From Viscum album (Eukaryota > Streptophyta > Magnoliopsida > Santalales > Viscaceae): 64,000 bases of DNA. Below the pieces are notes generated by a model. The model did no database searches and was not told the origin of the DNA. It saw only the letters and a program-made list of their open reading frames with translations. Position numbers and translations under genes: made by a program. The stretch is taken from the NCBI GenBank assembly GCA_963277665.1, contig OY728131.1, forward strand, positions 1,390,936,688-1,391,000,687, in the 5' to 3' direction. Positions 63,200-64,000 of the stretch are shown piece by piece (position 1 is the stretch's first letter; every line of letters starts with the position of its first letter).

Positions 63200-64000
63200 C
63201 TTTCCAAAGGTAGGTGCTCATTAGTTTATGGACTGATGAGGCTTAGGAATTTGCATTGGTTGAGAGGATGGGAGGTCGGACTCATCACACATTTTTTAGG
63301 GAGATTATTGTCTACTATGGGACTCTTATTATAGATTTATGTTATGTTGGTGAATCCTTATAACATTACCATGTATAAAATGATCTTTCCTTTAGTCTGA
63401 TAATCAATGATTAAATATGTAGGAAATTTAGAGAATCATTTATATGTATTCGAGGTTCTTCATCGATAGAGAATCATCTGTATTTATTAGAGATTCTTGG
63501 TCAATGTTATCCTTCGACCCATTTATATAGAAGTCTCTTGGTCATTATGATGACCATGCTGGTTTTGAAGCCATTCAGTGGGGAACTTGATGTTCATTGT
63601 CATTCAGAAGGACATGGATTATTTCAGAGTTGGGATTGAACCCGCAGATGGGCTACCTACGTATCCATTGTTTAGAAAAGGAATCAGAACCCACGTAGTT
63701 CGATTAAGGGATTATTATGTTTATGATTGATGGCTCAAAGAAGGATTTCATAATTACTTTTACACTCTAAGATCACGTGAGTCATGCTCGGTGTGATAAA
63801 CAAGAGGTATTGGTAAAAAAATCTGATAATTGTGCCATGAAAGATGAAATCATTAAGGAATAATTTGGGACTTATGTATGTATGACTGCCCAAAAATAGA
63901 TGTGGACTAAGATTTACTTCAGGGAAGTAAATCCAAGAACAAGGTCCATAAAGTTTTATGTACTTCATGGATATTTGAGTACTCTAACACGGGGCTTACT
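63200..64000 (+). repeat. Probable LTR fragment of a Tat-lineage Ty3/gypsy element, running off the right edge
   Basis: The sequence is richer in G and C than the preceding 10 kb. It contains 'gggctacctacgtatcc' (63650-63666) and, shortly after, 'acccacgtagttc'. I remember this pairing ('CTGCCTACGTATCC' then 'CGTAGTTC') from LTRs of plant Tat/Ogre-like elements. The 77-codon frame at 63735-63968 on the other strand has no support. Boundaries are uncertain. Confidence 0.4.

Noticed and set aside
1..64000. Prokaryotic features: operons, ribosome binding sites, CRISPR arrays, defence islands, integrons
   Set aside because: No operon-like gene runs or regularly spaced short repeats are seen. All recognisable proteins are plant retrotransposon domains.
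1..64000. tRNA or rRNA genes
   Set aside because: I looked for cloverleaf-like A/B box sequences and rRNA words and recognised none. The only tRNA-related signal is the decayed primer-binding site at 7858.

Overview
The window is repeat-rich nuclear DNA from a plant, almost certainly one with a large, heavily methylated genome. It is very AT-rich. I see no intact gene longer than about 130 codons and no tRNA, rRNA or CRISPR array. Nearly everything I can recognise is decayed LTR retrotransposon. The lineages present (Tekay/Del with a chromodomain, Athila, a Tork/Tnt1-like Ty1/copia) are typical of plants. Stop codons and lost catalytic residues are often C-to-T or G-to-A changes, as expected for long-silenced methylated DNA. 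The species cannot be named from this sequence.

Left part (1-38188): a nest of Tekay-type Ty3/gypsy elements on the + strand. Element A enters from the left edge (leader, gag, protease, RT, RNase H, integrase, chromodomain) and ends in a 3.0 kb LTR (4849-7856). The same LTR is followed by a primer-binding-like site and a second internal region (element B), which breaks off in the protease/RT linker at 9778. There begins element C, with two LTRs of about 3.1 kb (LTR2 from 9779, LTR3 33336-36411) but only about 0.57 kb of interior. LTR2 of C is split by a 20.2 kb insertion (12258-32454): a tandem array of a large non-autonomous element on the - strand, arranged LTR-interior-LTR-interior-LTR-interior-LTR, with LTRs of about 2.02 kb and interiors of about 4.0 kb. 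To the right of C lies the 3' part of another Tekay LTR (36412-38188).

Middle part (38203-48941): a roughly 1.65 kb sequence present twice in direct orientation, with a 39 bp minisatellite, then element D, another Tekay copy whose gag is truncated at its 5' end. D runs through pol to a polypurine tract and a 3' LTR of about 3.8 kb.

Right part (48942-64000): very AT-rich and mostly unassignable. It contains - strand fragments of an Athila-type element (protease near 51.0 kb, gag 52.0-52.7 kb), a less decayed island at 57.6-58.3 kb that I cannot name, a - strand Ty1/copia pol remnant (60.56-63.15 kb), and at the right edge a sequence with motifs I associate with Tat-lineage LTRs.

No working gene network is present. 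The interest lies in the nesting order, the tandem non-autonomous array and one short reading frame that recurs in it. I found no convincing new biological system beyond these.
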